DNA of 64,000 nucleotides from Phalacrocorax aristotelis (GCF_949628215.1 NC_134283.1:30172975-30236974); one strand, 5' to 3'; shown: positions 34,953 through 49,901, counted from the stretch's first letter. Notes: generated by a model from the sequence alone, not told the origin. Numbers and translations are program-made.

Positions 34953-37089
34953 CTGGAGCAGGAGCATAGAAATACGCATCAGCAAATTAAGATGATGACC
35001 TATTTTCTTGTTTAATTAATAAAATTCTTGCTAAGCTCCCTGTAGGAAAGGAGAAAATGCAGGGAAAGAAAGATTGCCTTACTCAGAGCTCAGTAATTAA
35101 AACAAAATTTTCAAATTTGCTTGTCTAAACTTGAAAGGTGCAGTGCTAAGAAATTCTAGAAGATCAGGACACATCTGGGGAGCCAGAAGGGTCCAGGGGC
35201 TTGGGCATTAACAGAAAAGTCAGAAAATTTGAATTTTGCTCCCTGACCTTATAGATTATTTTCTTTCAGCAAGTCACTTCATGTCTCTGTTTTCTCACAT
35301 TAACGTGATAGAGCTGGGCATTCTTTTCACTCTTTGCTGAGCATCTGTCACAACAGAATCCTGCTATTTTTAGTGGATAGTGGGTTCTACAATATATACA
35401 AAATAAATTAATAAATACAGAATCAGGCCCAGCCTTTGGGCACTAAAATGTAAAGTCAGATTGTTTGGACTCCTGTGTGCATATTCTTAGGAATTAGGTT
35501 TTAGGATGAATGAATCTATTCATCTCTCTCAGCCTTTTAGAAGCTGCTTACCTATGGAACTTTCCTGTATCCTCTGAGACTTGCAGGATATTGTTGATTA
35601 AGATGAAATATATATTTTTTGTGAATACTTGTGTGTGCAGCATATGTTTTTTTGTGCATGTTAAATATTGCTACAGTTAAGTTGAAATGAGGAACAGGCA
35701 CACCACACCATGTTTTTATTTGCTGTGAAGTGATTTAACAAATGTTTGAACAGCTGTTGCTGAGTAGACTCTTTTGATAGAAGTGGTGGAATCATGAGAG
35801 CGGGTGTTTTGGTTGTTTACCGGGGAAAAGGATCAATCAATTTTCTGCTTGGATAAAGGACTCCATATAAATGTAAAAGAGAGTTACTGTAATTTATGAT
35901 AAAGTCTGCCAAATCTAGCTTTGCATGTATAGTGAGTTTTATTAAAGATACACATTTGTGATTTTCCAGAAAAGGTGATACGGTTTTGGCTACTTCAGCA
36001 GTCAAGACAGGAAAATTGCCTTGGAAAACAGTCAGGACAGTTGCTGATCTTTATATTACTTAACAAAATCCTTTCAGTTCCAGAAGTGAACACTCTCTGA
36101 ACCGTAATTCTAAGTGGACCCACAAAGTGACTGCAGCAAGGATTGATCATTTGTAGCAGAAAAACAACACTTCTGTAGATAGCACCATATGCTATGAAAA
36201 GGTTCTGCTCTGCACTAATATTAGCTTGCCAATCAGTTTTAGCAATAATACAGTAGGGGAAAGAACTATAGTCTATATACAGCCCCTAAACCAAAATCAG
36301 TTGTGTGTATGAAATGGCTAGTTGCATAGAGTGAGAACTACACTATGGTTGCATTTCTGCTACTCACTGAAAACACCAGATATTACTCACAGGTGCTTTT
36401 TTTAAGTTTGGTTTTGGCATGATTTTTTTTTTTAAGTTTACTTCCTTTTTTACCTGGGCAAACAACTGTCTTCCAATTATCAACCTCATATAAGATGCAC
36501 ATGACATTAAAAGATGGTAATTGTTAGTATATTATTTCTCAAAATCACAGTAGGTAGGTAGTGCCTCAGCTCCTAGGAGCACAGAAGTCAGGGGCTATAA
36601 AGAAAGGTGTGGCTATTGAAAGATGAAATCCAAATACCTGTGTCCCAGCTAAGAGATTCCAGATCTATGTTTCATTTTTGGATGCCTTTATTGACCAGTG
36701 TGTTGTATCTGACCCTGCATATGAAATTAGTTTCTTGTTGTGGGAACACCAAAAATGAACAAAAGACAGTTGAATCGCCTTTGTCACTCCTATGCTAAGA
36801 GCCAGACCATGTTTGGGGTTCATGCTGTACAGGAATTTAAACTCAGACTGATTCTATTACTTTCAGAAACATTATTCCTGGAGGTAGTAAGTGTAAGTGG
36901 GGGTGTGATACGTACTGATCCTCGAGGAAAGTGTGCATTGTGTCTGCAGTGCAATATGAAATAAAAAGAAAATAAGGTTAAAACCAGTTTGCTTTTCTAG
37001 CCTTGCCAGGTGCAGCAAGCAATTCACTCAGAATTTTTAAGATGCAGGGAAGATGTGAATGCTGGGCTACTTTAACAACAACAGAAGTT

Positions 37090-37124
37090 AAAAAGAAAGA
37101 AAGAAAAAAAGAAAGAAAAAAAGG
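37090..37124 (+). repeat. A-rich (GAAA)n microsatellite
   Basis: Imperfect run of GAAA units with interspersed longer A stretches, purine only. Confidence 0.85.
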
Positions 37125-37589
37125 TGGCAACACTGTATGCCAGTATTCTCTGAAATGCTTTCAATAACTGTCTTGAGAAGGACAATGAGAACACTGAATC
37201 TGTGGCTGAATTAAGCATGTATTTCGTTTTGGATATCGTGATATTTGATGGTACGTTAGCCAGAAACATCAGGTAAGGAAAAAAGAAGAGGAAATGTGTG
37301 AATCGCAGCATTTATCACTTTCAGGCTTGAAAGACTGTAACTTTTATGAGGCTTAAAGTAAGAAAGCAAAGTAAGAAAAAAGTATGAATTGGAAATTGCT
37401 GGAAAAGACCCTGCTTCATACACTTTTTAGTCACTGTCTAACTAGATGGCCCACTGCACCACCAGTTGAATATCTCAGAATCATTAATTGATTTTGTTCT
37501 CTCAACATTCCTATACAATACCATCTAATTTTGCAAATTATGAACTAACAAAGTATGTGACTTAAATGACCAAAGTCACAAAATAAATT

Positions 37590-38640
37590 GAGGCTTAAGC
37601 CAGCAATTGATCAGATACTCTGAGATCATGCTCCACCAGGAGGTCATGCCATGCAGGACATGTCCTGTACTTGTAGTGCCACTGGCACCCACACTTCCAA
37701 TCAGGCTGGGTCATCTTTTCAGTAGAAGGGCAGCTTGAGACCTGCACTGCCTTTTCAGTGTCTTGTCTGGAAAAGTATTGCATATTGCTCTTCTTTGGAT
37801 ACCCAAACTGGTTTGGGTCAGGCTGTTTTCATAGTGGATACAGGAGGTGTTACGCGCTGCAATTTGTGTAGACTTTTCCAGCTATTTTGAAGTAGCTCGT
37901 TTCAACGCTCCTGGCAATGTAACCACAGCACCATGGAATACCAAACAGCTGGAGACTGCTTTCAAACACTGTGCTAATTTGGACTCACCTGGACAAGCCG
38001 CAGTTAATATTGCATGTATTCCCTCAGAAATCATTTTTACGGAGGGAGCTGAAACTACAACAAATGAGGCTCAGATGCATGATCAGCTGTGCAGGAAAGC
38101 AGTAGGGAAGTTTGTGCAGTGACTGATCAGTTGCGCAGCTGTAATGGTAGCAGAGTATGTCATTAATTCAATTCTCTACCCATACTACAACCTTCAGCTA
38201 CAACCCCAAGACCAATGTTACTTCACAGCTCTCTGTACCAACTGCTGCCTGATTCCCTGGCACATTCTTCCCCAAGCAAACCCTGCAGTTCCCCTCAGAA
38301 GGCTTCTCCATCACAGCCAGCTGCTATCTTAGTCTTTAATCTGGGCTATAAAGCAGGCCCACTTTCCAGGCAGTGTTTACTGACAACACAGGAGCATGCC
38401 CAGCTCCCTTATCCATATGTCGTTCTTCCCTCCCACTCCCTTGGCAGGCAGCACGGCTATGGAGGTCAGGCTGCAGGACCCTCCTACTGCCTTTGAGAGA
38501 GCATGGAGTGAAATCACCAGCCAGTGAGACCATTAACTCTGACAGATTTACAGGTGCTTCTGCTGAGGTTCAGAGAGTTCATTATGCCACAGCTAGTCAA
38601 AGTGGTTGACAGTAAAGAAAACAATAACATGATCACAGTG
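37590..38640. other. Slightly GC-raised block with overlapping open frames, unassigned
   Basis: Several frames are open here: plus 37847-38122, 38144-38332, 38215-38496 and 38373-38609; minus 37595-37783 and 38336-38533. GC is higher than in the flanks. None has a start, splice or domain context I recognise. A heavily decayed transposable element or a non-coding RNA would look like this, as would a local composition shift. Confidence 0.25.
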
Positions 38641-41600
38641 CAAGACCAAGGCTTTCAGTGAGATCAGTAATTTAAAAATGAAATTTCTAAAAAAGCAGAG
38701 AAGATGTAACGAAAAGGGTAAAAAACAAATAGTAAGGGATAATTACGAGGTTGTTGTTAGTCACATATGGCACTGGAGCGCTGAAAAGAAGAAACTGGAT
38801 CTTGCTGTACTGCTTAGTACTAGGAAATGTTCAAATCTTTAATGAAAAAGCACATTTGAAATGGTAACTTCCTTTTATTTGCTGCTGTATATTAATTACA
38901 GCTAAGACCCATATATTCTGTAGTTATACTCCTATCTGTAGCAATGCGTTAAGTTTTGGGAAGCAGAACCCATCTGGTGCTGCCTTCAGCAACATTTTTA
39001 TCCCTATTTCCCGACAACTGGCATTGTGGCAAGTTAATTAGGGACTTTGCTTGAATAAAATATTTCTAGGTTTCTTTTCAGCTTATTCTGAACTAATCTA
39101 CCCATTCCTATCCATCTTGACTGGTGACCTGTCTTATTCTAGGGATCAGATGAGTTACATTGTTCGTCTTTTCCTTACTGCATGATCAGACCATCAGCTG
39201 GTCTGATGTGTTCCAAATGGCACCCATCATCAGAATATGTCATGCTGTCTGTACTTGGCCACTTTTTCTTTTTTTTTTAATTACCTGGGACTTAAAGGAA
39301 GTAGAAAGGAAGTGGGCTGTGTGATATTTTTCTTGATAGCAGCTCCCATTTTTGCCTGGTGTTGTTCACTAAAGCTTCACAGGCTGGTGAAACAGCATTG
39401 TAATGGAGCTATATTCAGTCTGTGAAATGTAGGGTGAGCATTCATGTTTTAAGAGAGATGCTTTTAGGAGCCTACCCTACTCTTATTAAAGCCAGTGGGC
39501 ATCCCTGCACATCAGTAGAAGCGAGATAAGATTTCAAGTCACATCTTGTATTCTACGTGTTTTCCTGTGTGTCCAAAAATTTCAGTTATCTCCACTCATG
39601 ACTAGAAATGATGCTAGCTGTTTGAATTTTTAGTAAAATAAGACAAATATACACCTACTCTCTCTAGTTATATATTTTTTTCAGTAATCAACACAACTTC
39701 AAAGTTCACAAACTTGTTCTTTGTTTCTTTAAATGTTGACATAGAGGTTAGGAGCAATGATCTCCAATGGAGATGAAGAGCCACAAGGTGGATCAGTCTC
39801 TCAGCCAGAATGGCCAGGAGCGACACAGATGTGTCTGATATCTGGCATTTTAATATCCTTGGGCACTAGCAGGATATTTTTGTATACGGTAGTGTGTTTG
39901 TATTTTCTATCCAATATTTCTGGGTAACAAATAAGGAGACAACATATTTTCTGCTTAGCACTTTGCTTTTTCTGCTTAGCATTTTGTTTTCTTGTTGGCA
40001 GTTCAGCACAAGGAAGAATACTTCTTCCAAAAAAACCCTTAAAATATGTTCAGCTGTGGCCTGTAACAACTTTATTCCTCTGTGTTGTGTTTCTTGGGCT
40101 GTAGTGTGAATACAAACTCGTGTCTTGCCTTTGTATTAGCTCTAAATTGCCCCAGTTAGGAAGTATCAAATCTTTTAGACATGTCTCTGGCAACAAGGAA
40201 AAGAAAGCACTTCTGCAAGACTAAAGGAAAAATCTGAAAATCCATTTTGATTTGCTGTAGGTGTTAACAAAGGGCTCAGAGGAATCTGAATGACAGCCAC
40301 AGTGAAAGTTGGTATGAAACTCCAGAATATGGGCACTTGTAGTTGAGAGTAATTAAAATAATTAAATATTGATCAAAATTTGTATCAGAAGAACTAAGAA
40401 GCCTGGTTTTATGTACTGTTCTGTTAAAAAAAGAGACATTTAGAAGCAATATGGAGAAAAAATATAATTTAAAAATGTAGTTATGTACAAAGCAAGATCA
40501 CCAATCTGGAAATAAACTAGTTGGATTAACTAGAAAGCAGTTGCCAAGACGCTTATTCCATTAATTAATTTTTATGCATTCTGTATTGGAAACATGCAAT
40601 ATAGCTGAACAGTTTGTACCTTTCTTGAGAGGAGTTATGATAATAAATGCCAAGAGCTTGGATGTGTAGGTTTTTTATACTCCCCTGGGGGTCTTTCAGA
40701 ATTAAGAATCTTTGGCAGCTATTCTTTCCTTCCTGTCTGAAGCATCTTTAAAAAAATGAAATGGTAACATTTCCCTTAAAGAACAAAATTTCTATAATTT
40801 ACTTCACTCCTATTACTAAAATGATTGGCTCTTGAACACAGGATGTTGGGAGAAAACTCATTTAACATTCCAGTCAACTCTGATAATGTTTGCTTCTCCC
40901 ACTGGTCTCTTCTATTTCTTCTTTCTCTGTTTTACAGCATAATGAACTAATAAGGTCAGAACTACATCTTACTTTAGGTAGGAGAAACTTACAATTGGGC
41001 AAAGCAAGCTACAAACTGCCCTGACCTCTGAAAATCAATTAACAAATTAAATGGTCCAGTATTTGGTATTTTGATTTGACACAGTTGAACATTTGCCTGT
41101 AATATCTGTGGGAGTCTCTGGAAATTAAACATGTACACTATAAATTATATAGCTTGTGTCCAATTTAATATTTCTGAAATATTAAAAAAGCCATTTTGTG
41201 GTTCAGCTTTCTGTTGCATTCAAATTCAGGGGAATATATGGACTTCCTGTGCTTTTTTCAGAAGTTTATTTAATCATTAGAAAACTCTTTATTCAAAACA
41301 AAATCCCAGATACCTTCCCAGGAAGTGGAGGTCAGTGTTTCTCATTCAAGTGGAGCATGGATATAAGGTTTGCTCTTGCTGTAGGATGATGAAAATACAG
41401 TAAAATGCTGACAGAAATTGAAAGCAATTTATGAAATGGTTTGAAGTTTTATGAGGCACTGGAAACATTAAATATTTTGTCAGTGATGCTCATTAGAGAT
41501 CAGTACATGTTCTGAACACCGTAAAGTCCAGTGAGGTGGTGCTCAGACACAGCTGGCTGCTGCTCAGTGCAGACCTGGTCAAGGTGCAATAGCAAGCTAC

Positions 41601-44600
41601 GTGTGGAGCTGGGCATCTGGAGTCGTCAGGCCCTGCTGTGCTCTTGTCTGTGTGGGATCCTGTGAGACGCTGCTTCTGTGCCCCCTCCTCTTAGTAACAA
41701 TGTCCCCTAGCTTACAAGGGGCAGGAGCTAGGTTTTTTCTCTGAAATCAGTTCTTCACTTAGGAGGAGAAGCATTGATTCATCTGATGGTGCACCTGAAG
41801 CGAAGTTGCATGATATGCTGATATTGATTCATGTGTAGGATTTATTAGTGCAGGTAGGTGAGGAAGAGTTAAAAGATTTTTCATTTCAATTTCTTTGAAT
41901 AGTGCATTAGAGTGAGGATGCTCAGATCCTTTTATATATGCATTTTATTATACAGTTTCTGTTTTCTCCTGAGATATGCATTATTTCAGTTACAAGCTTT
42001 CAGATAAGCTCCAAGGAGAGAGTGCAGTTATTTTAGAGGAATGAAAAAGACAGAAGAATTTGCTTTATATCTTTGCTGTCCAAAATGGTACTTAAAAACT
42101 CAGACTGTGAAAAATGCAGATAATAGACTCCCTGCTCTGTTATTCAGTGGTAAAAGATAACAGATAAGCCTGTTGGCAACCAGAAACCTATTTCAGCAGC
42201 TTCTTAAGTGTGTCACAGACAAGTTTGCAAAGATATTTCATAATATCACTGATAAAGATCATGTAGTATTGAACTGATCTGCAAACATGCAAACACAGGC
42301 TGAACTTGTGTGTGTCACTGTGCATGTGTATTCATCTAGATTTGTGAGCAAGCAGAAGGACAACTTTTCAAGAATTTTGTAGTAAAGAGAAGTTTATTGC
42401 TTATTAACTTTTCCAGTTGTTCTTTTGTTTTGGCTGTGTTCAGAATTTTCAGTGAAAATGAATGAGATATTAGCAAAAATGTTTCTGACTCACCAATATA
42501 GCCATTACATGACACAGTAGTAAATAACTAACATTTCCAGCTTTAAGGGCTAAGACTTTGTAAAGCTAAGGGTGCAAAACATGGTGCAGCAACTGTGCTT
42601 GACTTCCTTTTTCACTGTCAGTTCCTTATTCTAGAATCTGTGTGCTGTTACTGGCTGCTGATTAACTTATTGAGTAGTTATTTGAAAGTCAGCAAATGGA
42701 TTTTCTCTGATTCTAAAAACAATTATCAGTAATATAGGAGTGGATAGGATGGTGATGGGAGATGCTTTCTCCATTCAAACAGTAGTTCCAGTCTCCCAGA
42801 GCTTGCATTTAATCCTCCCTAAAGTTTTTTAAGTTGCCTTCTTAGAAACATGGTGACTTTTCACATTTATATTAAGAGTACCTTGGATATAAATCTACTT
42901 CGTAAACTGTGTGGATGTAGACGTTCTTGGCAATGCTTCCCCTTTGAAGGATAAAACAGACTTGCACAGGAGAGAAAAGTCAGATCATAAGGAAACAGAA
43001 TAAAGCAGAGCAATAAATTAATGGTTTGCTAAGAAAATCTACCTAAAGCTTTAAAGTCTGAAAATAGCATGTTCTACTTTTTGCCTCACTGGCACCCTTG
43101 TGAAAGGTCCTATCAAGTATGCCATTTAGTCTGTGACTGGCAGTGAAGCCTGTGTCATCATCATCACGAATAACCAAGAATTTGGGCTAGTTTTAATTGA
43201 ATATTTGTGGCATGTAATAAAATATAAGATAATTGGGAAGCTGTTTGTTAGGCAGAATTGGATAAATCTGACAACAACCAATTAAACTTTGCACAGGAGA
43301 GTAAGGGCTGTTGCCTGCATGTGATGGCACTGTGATTTATGGAAAGAGGAACCCTGGTATGGAAGAAGCATCTTGGGCACTGCCTCTGTTGTGAGCTCAG
43401 AAGAAGGAATGGTTTATAGGGATCTGCATCTTAAGGGGAGGAGATTTTTCCCCTGCTTTTCCAGCATCTTGCATAGGTCCTGTCTGTGTCTTCAGCCCAG
43501 GCATCAAATTCAACTGCTAGGTCTTCTTTCAAAAAAGATTAGTGGAAGCAATAATAGCTAAGTACTCCTGCTGAAGTCAGATCTGAGATGCTAAATATGT
43601 CTGCCAGAATTTTCCTGGAAGAATGCAAATTTACAGTAAATGCAGCACTGAAAGCAGAAGTACTATCCTCTAATACATTTCTGCACAAGTCAGCAGATAA
43701 AGCAGATACATTACGGAAGCCTGGCAGCAGAGCTAGTCTGTCTCAGAGGCATTTTATTAATTTTCCAGGACTATAAATCAAGGTGATTTCATATTGAATA
43801 AAGAATAAACTATTTTTGCTCTCATTTCCAGACTTTCAGCAATCATTAAGTACAGTAAAAGGACTCTAAGTGAATTAGCTTTTTGAGCCAGGATTCACCA
43901 ACCGTAGATTTGCTAACAGTGGGAATAGTCTTAATGATCAGTTTGCAAGAGAAAGATTTATATATTTTCATTACAGGCAGATTTTGTAAGATTTTTAACT
44001 TTGTGGCCCGAATGGAAGCTTTGAACCTGTTTCTAGGAAAATAGTAAGACTGGCGATGGTACATGAGCAGACATATAATGCCTTAGAGAAAGGGAGATGT
44101 GATTACCATCCAGGTCTTGGTGTTGAGTTTCTTCTGAATGGAACACCATCTTGCACTTGCATGCATTTCAAGGGATCCCTTCTCTCATAAAATCAGCAGA
44201 GACGAGATGAGCAACAGCCTTTCAGACAAAAGGCAGAAGGTAGATGTAAATGCAGATGATCATACATATTCAACACATCCTAACTCCTCTTCATAATTCC
44301 ACAGTTCCAGACTACTGAGTCTGAAACGCACACATTTGCTCTACAATGGTTTGATTTTTTTTACCTTGCTCTATGTGCCAACTGGAAATAATGTGTTTAA
44401 CTTGATCCCTGATCTGTCTTTGCATAGGAAAAGGAGGAGAGTAAAAGTAAAAAAGAGGTAATGCACTGCTGCCATTGTGGAGTGTACCTCCGACAGGGTC
44501 CTAATCTCAAAGGACAAAAGCTGAGAACATCAAAGAACTTTAAACTAATGAGAAATGCTTGGCAGTCCTCCTCCATCAGGAGTCAGGTATTTGTATATAG

Positions 44601-47459
44601 CCAGTCTCAAGTTTTAACACGAGTGTGCCTCCTTGGCGTAACCTTATCATATGGCCCATCCTTAACTGAGTGGAAATGTCCCATTCTGGAAAAGAATTAC
44701 TTTTTCTGTTCTACCTCATCAGGGGCTGCTCATTGTCCTGGCTTGTGGAAGGAATAACAGAGATCATTTGCTTGAACTCTATAGTAAGAGGAATGCTATG
44801 CAACATCTGCAGAGACAAGTAGGACAGGACCTGGGATCCCATCAGATTCTTCAAGGGCTGGCACAGCAGTCAACAGCTTCCAATCTGAAGTAGTTGTGCT
44901 TCAGATCACTCAAAGACACAACACTATAGGCTTCTTAGCCCTCTAAAGCTCTAACTAAGAATTGGTTGAAATCAGAAAGGATGAAGTTATAATTTTTTAT
45001 TAGTTCTTGTGTCTTGCTGTTGTTGTCAAAGAGCAAAATTTTCCTTGGATATCCTTAGATTAATGTCTGTCCTTCAGGTTCATAAGAATTTGCTGTAGCT
45101 TCAAACTGATGATTATTTTAGGTCTGTTTTGGCCATCATTCTGTTTCTTGATAACCTTTAATGAGTCTACGATTATTTATTGTATAGCATCTCTCATACA
45201 AGAAGGGGGTCCTTTTACAGTAAGAATCTCCCCACAAAGCTTTTCCCCAAGAAAAAAAACACATTAGTTTTTCTTCTATATTAAATGGTGGTAAGATAAG
45301 GAGGCAGAAAGTAATTAAAACAGTTGATGGTGCTCAGCTCTATTGAAAAAAACCCCAATCCTTCCATTGTATTCTATAGGTGCTTAGGATTAAATATTTA
45401 CTTTCATTCAAGGTGTTTCAGCTTGAAACTTTTCTTTCTGCAGCATCTGCTATAATGACATCCTGTTGCATGAGTGTTACTCCTGGATTCAATACCACAG
45501 GAATTTATTTTTTTAAAACAGTAGTAATGGTAAGAGTTTTTTCAGGAGCAGAGCGCCCACGCAGCCATCCCATGACAATTGTTCATTGCAGAGTCTGACA
45601 GAAACATGGTGTTGATTTGCAAGTACAGCTATCGATAGCACCCTAGGTGAAACTGAGGTATATATCTGAAAGCTTTAGCTAGAATAAAAACCTAGCATTT
45701 TCTGAAAAATAGTAATTGTATAATGCTATGGAAATGGGTGTGGCAAGGCAGGCTAACTGGACAGCCAACATATTGCACACCGCGTGCATAGTGTTACTAA
45801 ATGCTGAGTCATGCTTACTATGTGCCCATTCCTTTGAGAATTTTGTAGTGAGACCAGTCACATGCCCCTTAAGAAAAAGTGTTTGTTCTTTAGTAAGAGA
45901 ATTTTTAATAATGTACTACAATAAAACTGGTCTGCAAAGGCAAAATATTTTCCTCTGAAGAATCTTCAGTGCCACTTGACTGAAATTCCAGAGCATAGCC
46001 ACTTGCTATCACCTGCCTTATACCTCTGTCTTTTTAAACAGAATATTCTGTTAACATTGCCAACATGGGCTCAATGAGGCCATAGGAAATTAATTTAATT
46101 TAAAATAAAACGCTATGAAATCTCAAGGTGAGCTTTATAAAGACCGTATTGCCAGTAAGTCCTGGGAAGATGCCTGCATCTGCTTCAGAGGACTGCATCA
46201 CAGTGCATTTGGCTTCCTGAATTTGAAGCAAACCCATACTGCAAGAGAAAATGCAGGGAATGACTGGAACAGAATCAGTGATTTAGCTAACCAGCATTCC
46301 TCTTTCATGTTAGAGCAAAACAATGTTACAACTTGAGTTATAATAAATTGCTGCTTAATAATGCCAGAAGCAAGTCATCTCTTTTCAGGTAATTCCTGTT
46401 CAGCTTCCCCAGCTATAAAGCACTTATTAAAGAAAGTTTAGCAGCTGTACTGTTCTCTGAGGCATGAAAAATCTTGATTAAGGTCCCTATACTGGAGTCA
46501 ATGAAGCTTAAACCTTGATATACTAGGGCATGGGGAGAGGCCAAACAGGCATTACACTCCGCAGTATCCTGCTGACCAATCCACAGAAGACTGACTGTTT
46601 TGGACTCTGAAAGGCAGTTTGCCAAACCTCCTGCCTATAAGATAAGCATCATGTTGTCCATGCCTATCTGCAAGTTTAAGAGCAGCAAGCAAAAATCTGT
46701 GGTCAGAGAAGAAAAGGGCAGGATAGTTTAAGCAAGCTTTGAGGCTGAGCTTCTGGCATTCCTGCTTTTGATGAAGAAGAATGTGTCTGTTGGGGGGAAA
46801 AGATCTCCTTTAAATATTTTAGACTTCAAGTGCTGAATTTGAGGAATACATTTCAGGTGCCTGTAATAGTTGCCATAATAGCTCTAAGGAAAGCTGTGCC
46901 TCCCAGTATTATTTAAATCACCACTTTAAATATACTTGAATGTAACTTCATTAAGTGTTAATGCAAGGTGATTAGTGATTGATACAAGTTGATTATGTCG
47001 ATGAGTCAAGTTCTACTCTGAACCACACAGGTAAAAATCCTAATAAATTAGTTATCCATCGTGGACATAGCCTGATCTTTCACTTAAGTAACAGGACGAA
47101 GTTTCAACTACATGATCTTTTCTCTAGTTATTACAGAAACGACTGTTGACCTCAGCATATAGACAAGTCAATGACATAAACAAGCATTGTAGGGCTATTT
47201 CCACTGTCAATCAGAATGTTTCTCATTAGCCCTGGAATCTTAATTTTTATCTACAGCTTTTCTAAGCAAGAAGGCAGGTTTCTTGGAATAAATGTCTGGT
47301 TTTCCAGGATCAGATTCTGTACTCAACCACACAATATAACTCCATGGACAAGCAAAACTGAGTGGGAATGACACGAGTGGGTTTATACTTGTTTATATGA
47401 GTGTAACTGCTGACAGTGGGTCACTGACCAGCCTGACTTTATGGTGGTCTCCATGCAGT
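38641..47459. other. Intergenic, no gene recognised
   Basis: AT-rich. Holds a 20-bp tandem duplication at 39947-39987. The longest open frame (44461-44757, plus, 98 codons) begins at a true ATG and is Cys-rich at its start, but it has no known domain and is within the range expected by chance. Confidence 0.55.
39947..39987 (+). repeat. Two-unit tandem repeat, about 21-bp period
   Basis: TTTTCTGCTTAGCACTTTGC (39947-39966) is followed by TTTTCTGCTTAGCATTTTGT (39968-39987), two or three differences apart. Confidence 0.8.
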
Positions 47460-47800
47460 TTATTAGCCCTGCTCCAAGTCCGCCTGATAGTATCATCATG
47501 GATGGTAAAGTTGGACAGTTTTACCCTCTGTAATGTGTAAACCTTCTCGTCCTTTGGGAGAGGATGTTTCTTCAGCTGTCATGGGTGTTAGTGACTTGAA
47601 AGATTTTTCCAAGAAGCTGCAAGGAAGTAATTCAGATGTGTGAAGCATCTGATGCTGATTGTCTTCAGCAGCTCTCATGAGATCTAGGGCTTCCTGTGGC
47701 TGAAGCCTGTCCTGTTGTCTGAGTTGGGGAGCATGAGGCTGAGGAAGGAAGATCTGACATACTCCTAGAATGATTCTTTCCATTTGATTTTTCCTTTTAG
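47460..47800 (-). other. 95-codon minus-strand open frame, not recognised
   Basis: The frame at 47496-47783 begins with ATG (MERIILGVCQIFLPQPHAPQ) and is Gln/Leu-rich. There is no domain, signal or splice context. Frames of this length are expected by chance in this much sequence. Confidence 0.12.
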
Positions 47801-49901
47801 ATGTTTCTGCAATGAAATTATAACCTGGCCTAATTATATCACTGTACCTGCCTCAATTTCATGCATGTATACCTAGAATGAATGATGAATAAGACACACA
47901 AATTTTTCTGGCTAAATTAACATTTTTTCATCCTGAAACCTAAGAAATTACCAGTTACGTCACCTGCTAGGATTTATCTTCTGTGATTGTTAACCATTAT
48001 TTTCATAGACAGATACAACTGCAAAGTCATTGCAGTGAACAGGAGGTAGACAAAAGTAAAAATGGCATCAGGAGCATGAGCACTGAACACATTTGTTATT
48101 TCCATGCAGACTGTTAGCACGTGCAGATTTTATTCCTGGTTTTGTTTTAAATTACTTTAATTCATATACAATACCTTCCTTTTTTTTTTTTGTGTCTCTC
48201 TAGAAGTATTGATTCCATTGTATATAAAGAGGTTTGAATAGTATCATGTGACTGAAAGGAATAAAACCTAGCACAAACTTGGAATGCTAGCTGCTACATA
48301 TAGAAAATTTTGCAGTCCTGGGATTAATAGAGTTTGATTCCAACATTTTTAATATATTAATATTTTTTCCATTTATTCTGGGGTATGATGTATAGGGAAA
48401 CAGCTTCATGCAGAGTTTGATTTTTGCTTTTGCTCAGTTTTGTTTGTCAGTCCTTCCAACAAATGAAACGTATTTAATTGCTTTTCTATTTTTTTTTAAA
48501 TTTTGTACTTACCCTGGAAAGTATTATAAAATACATTACCACCGGTAATGAACTGTGGTAAACGTTCTGATGCAAGGTTTATAAAATATGTTTTGATCTC
48601 CCTCTTTGTAAGTGAAAACTTATCTCTAATTATAAGATTTAAGATTAAAATAAAAAACACAAACAAAACAACCTGAGACATTGAGATGAATCTGGAAGAG
48701 ATTTTATCTGTAGTATAAGCCTAGAACCTCTTTCTGTAACTCCCTCTCATCAGCTGCTATTGCAAAATATCTTAGCAAGGAAAGAAGGGATAGTAGCTGG
48801 ACTAGGGCAACCTGAGCAAAACACTGGTTGGGAGATTGCAGTTACAGAGTCAAGAATCATGTAAAAACATTTTTTATGATTAATGAAGATTGGTTAATGA
48901 GTAACTGGCAAAGAACAGTTCACACCGCTGTACTGTGGTTATTTAGATGTAATTGGCTTTAGTGAAATCACACAGCTATTGTATTTTGTTTGTATAACCT
49001 TGTCTGATTTACTAAAAATCACTTGAGTATTTTTACAAGTTTGTTTCTTTTTTTATTAAAGCAGAGAGGCTGACTCATTGTTCTAAATCCATCTCTACGC
49101 AGCCAGCCTCTGATGTGTGTGCTAGCATCCATACTTAGGGAAAGGTTCAAAAGGAATGAGACTATGTTTCTGTGAGTCTAAAATGACAAAAAATTCAGGC
49201 CTTTGTGTCATGCTCTGCACAACAAATTTTTCTGATAGGTGTTCTAATTGCAAACTGACTGGTGTTTCAGTGTATTGTCTTGGGGTTATGGTATAAAAGG
49301 TTCAAGGCAGTACTGGTTTTAAACGTCATTCAGACGTTGGGTATTACTGCTGAAGCAATGCCAAAGCATGGCATGACAAAAGTAAATATGTCTTCCTCTG
49401 GACTGTCAGCCTGCTATGTGCTTGTGCATTTTGATTCAACCAGACATTCTAAAATGCTGCAGAACAGTGTGTTCCTTTTGTGGATGGGGTCTGCAGCAAA
49501 AGCAAATGCTTGTGATGGTTAACTAGGTAACTTTTGTCCTGGCCATTCCTTTACTCTTATTTTATTTGTTTTGGTGCTGACATCTATTTGGTGATTTGCT
49601 ATTTTAACACATACAAGTCTGCTAGACCATCTTACTTGCAGAAGTCATCAGTAGTTAGAGATCATGATAACCTAGCAGTTCTGCGGTTGCAACCATAAGG
49701 CACACATTCATATTCTCACATATTTACTGATCCAGCTACCCTGTATTTTGACTACAAATGAATTCCACCAAGGATGGAACTTTCCAGCTGTATCTATTGA
49801 AGCAAAAGCTAATAAAGAAAGGAAAAAAAATTAAACAGATCTACCATAAAAAGATCAGGCAATTCTCTTAGGAAGTAGTTTCTAACTGCACAGTGCAATA
49901 A

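Larger units (their letters stand above)
30641..37589. other. Intergenic, no gene recognised
   Basis: AT-rich, with an A16 run at 32534-32549, an A-rich GAAA microsatellite at 37090-37124, and an exon-like segment on the minus strand at 34803-34952. No other recognisable element. Confidence 0.55.

Noticed and set aside
37815-37850. A short translation containing Asp-Thr-Gly, like the active site of a retroviral-type protease
   Set aside because: The surrounding residues do not fit the family, the frame closes quickly, and no neighbouring gag or pol similarity or LTRs are seen.
44461-44757. 98-codon plus-strand frame with a Cys-rich start
   Set aside because: A true ATG but no recognisable domain or conserved-looking pattern; within chance expectation.
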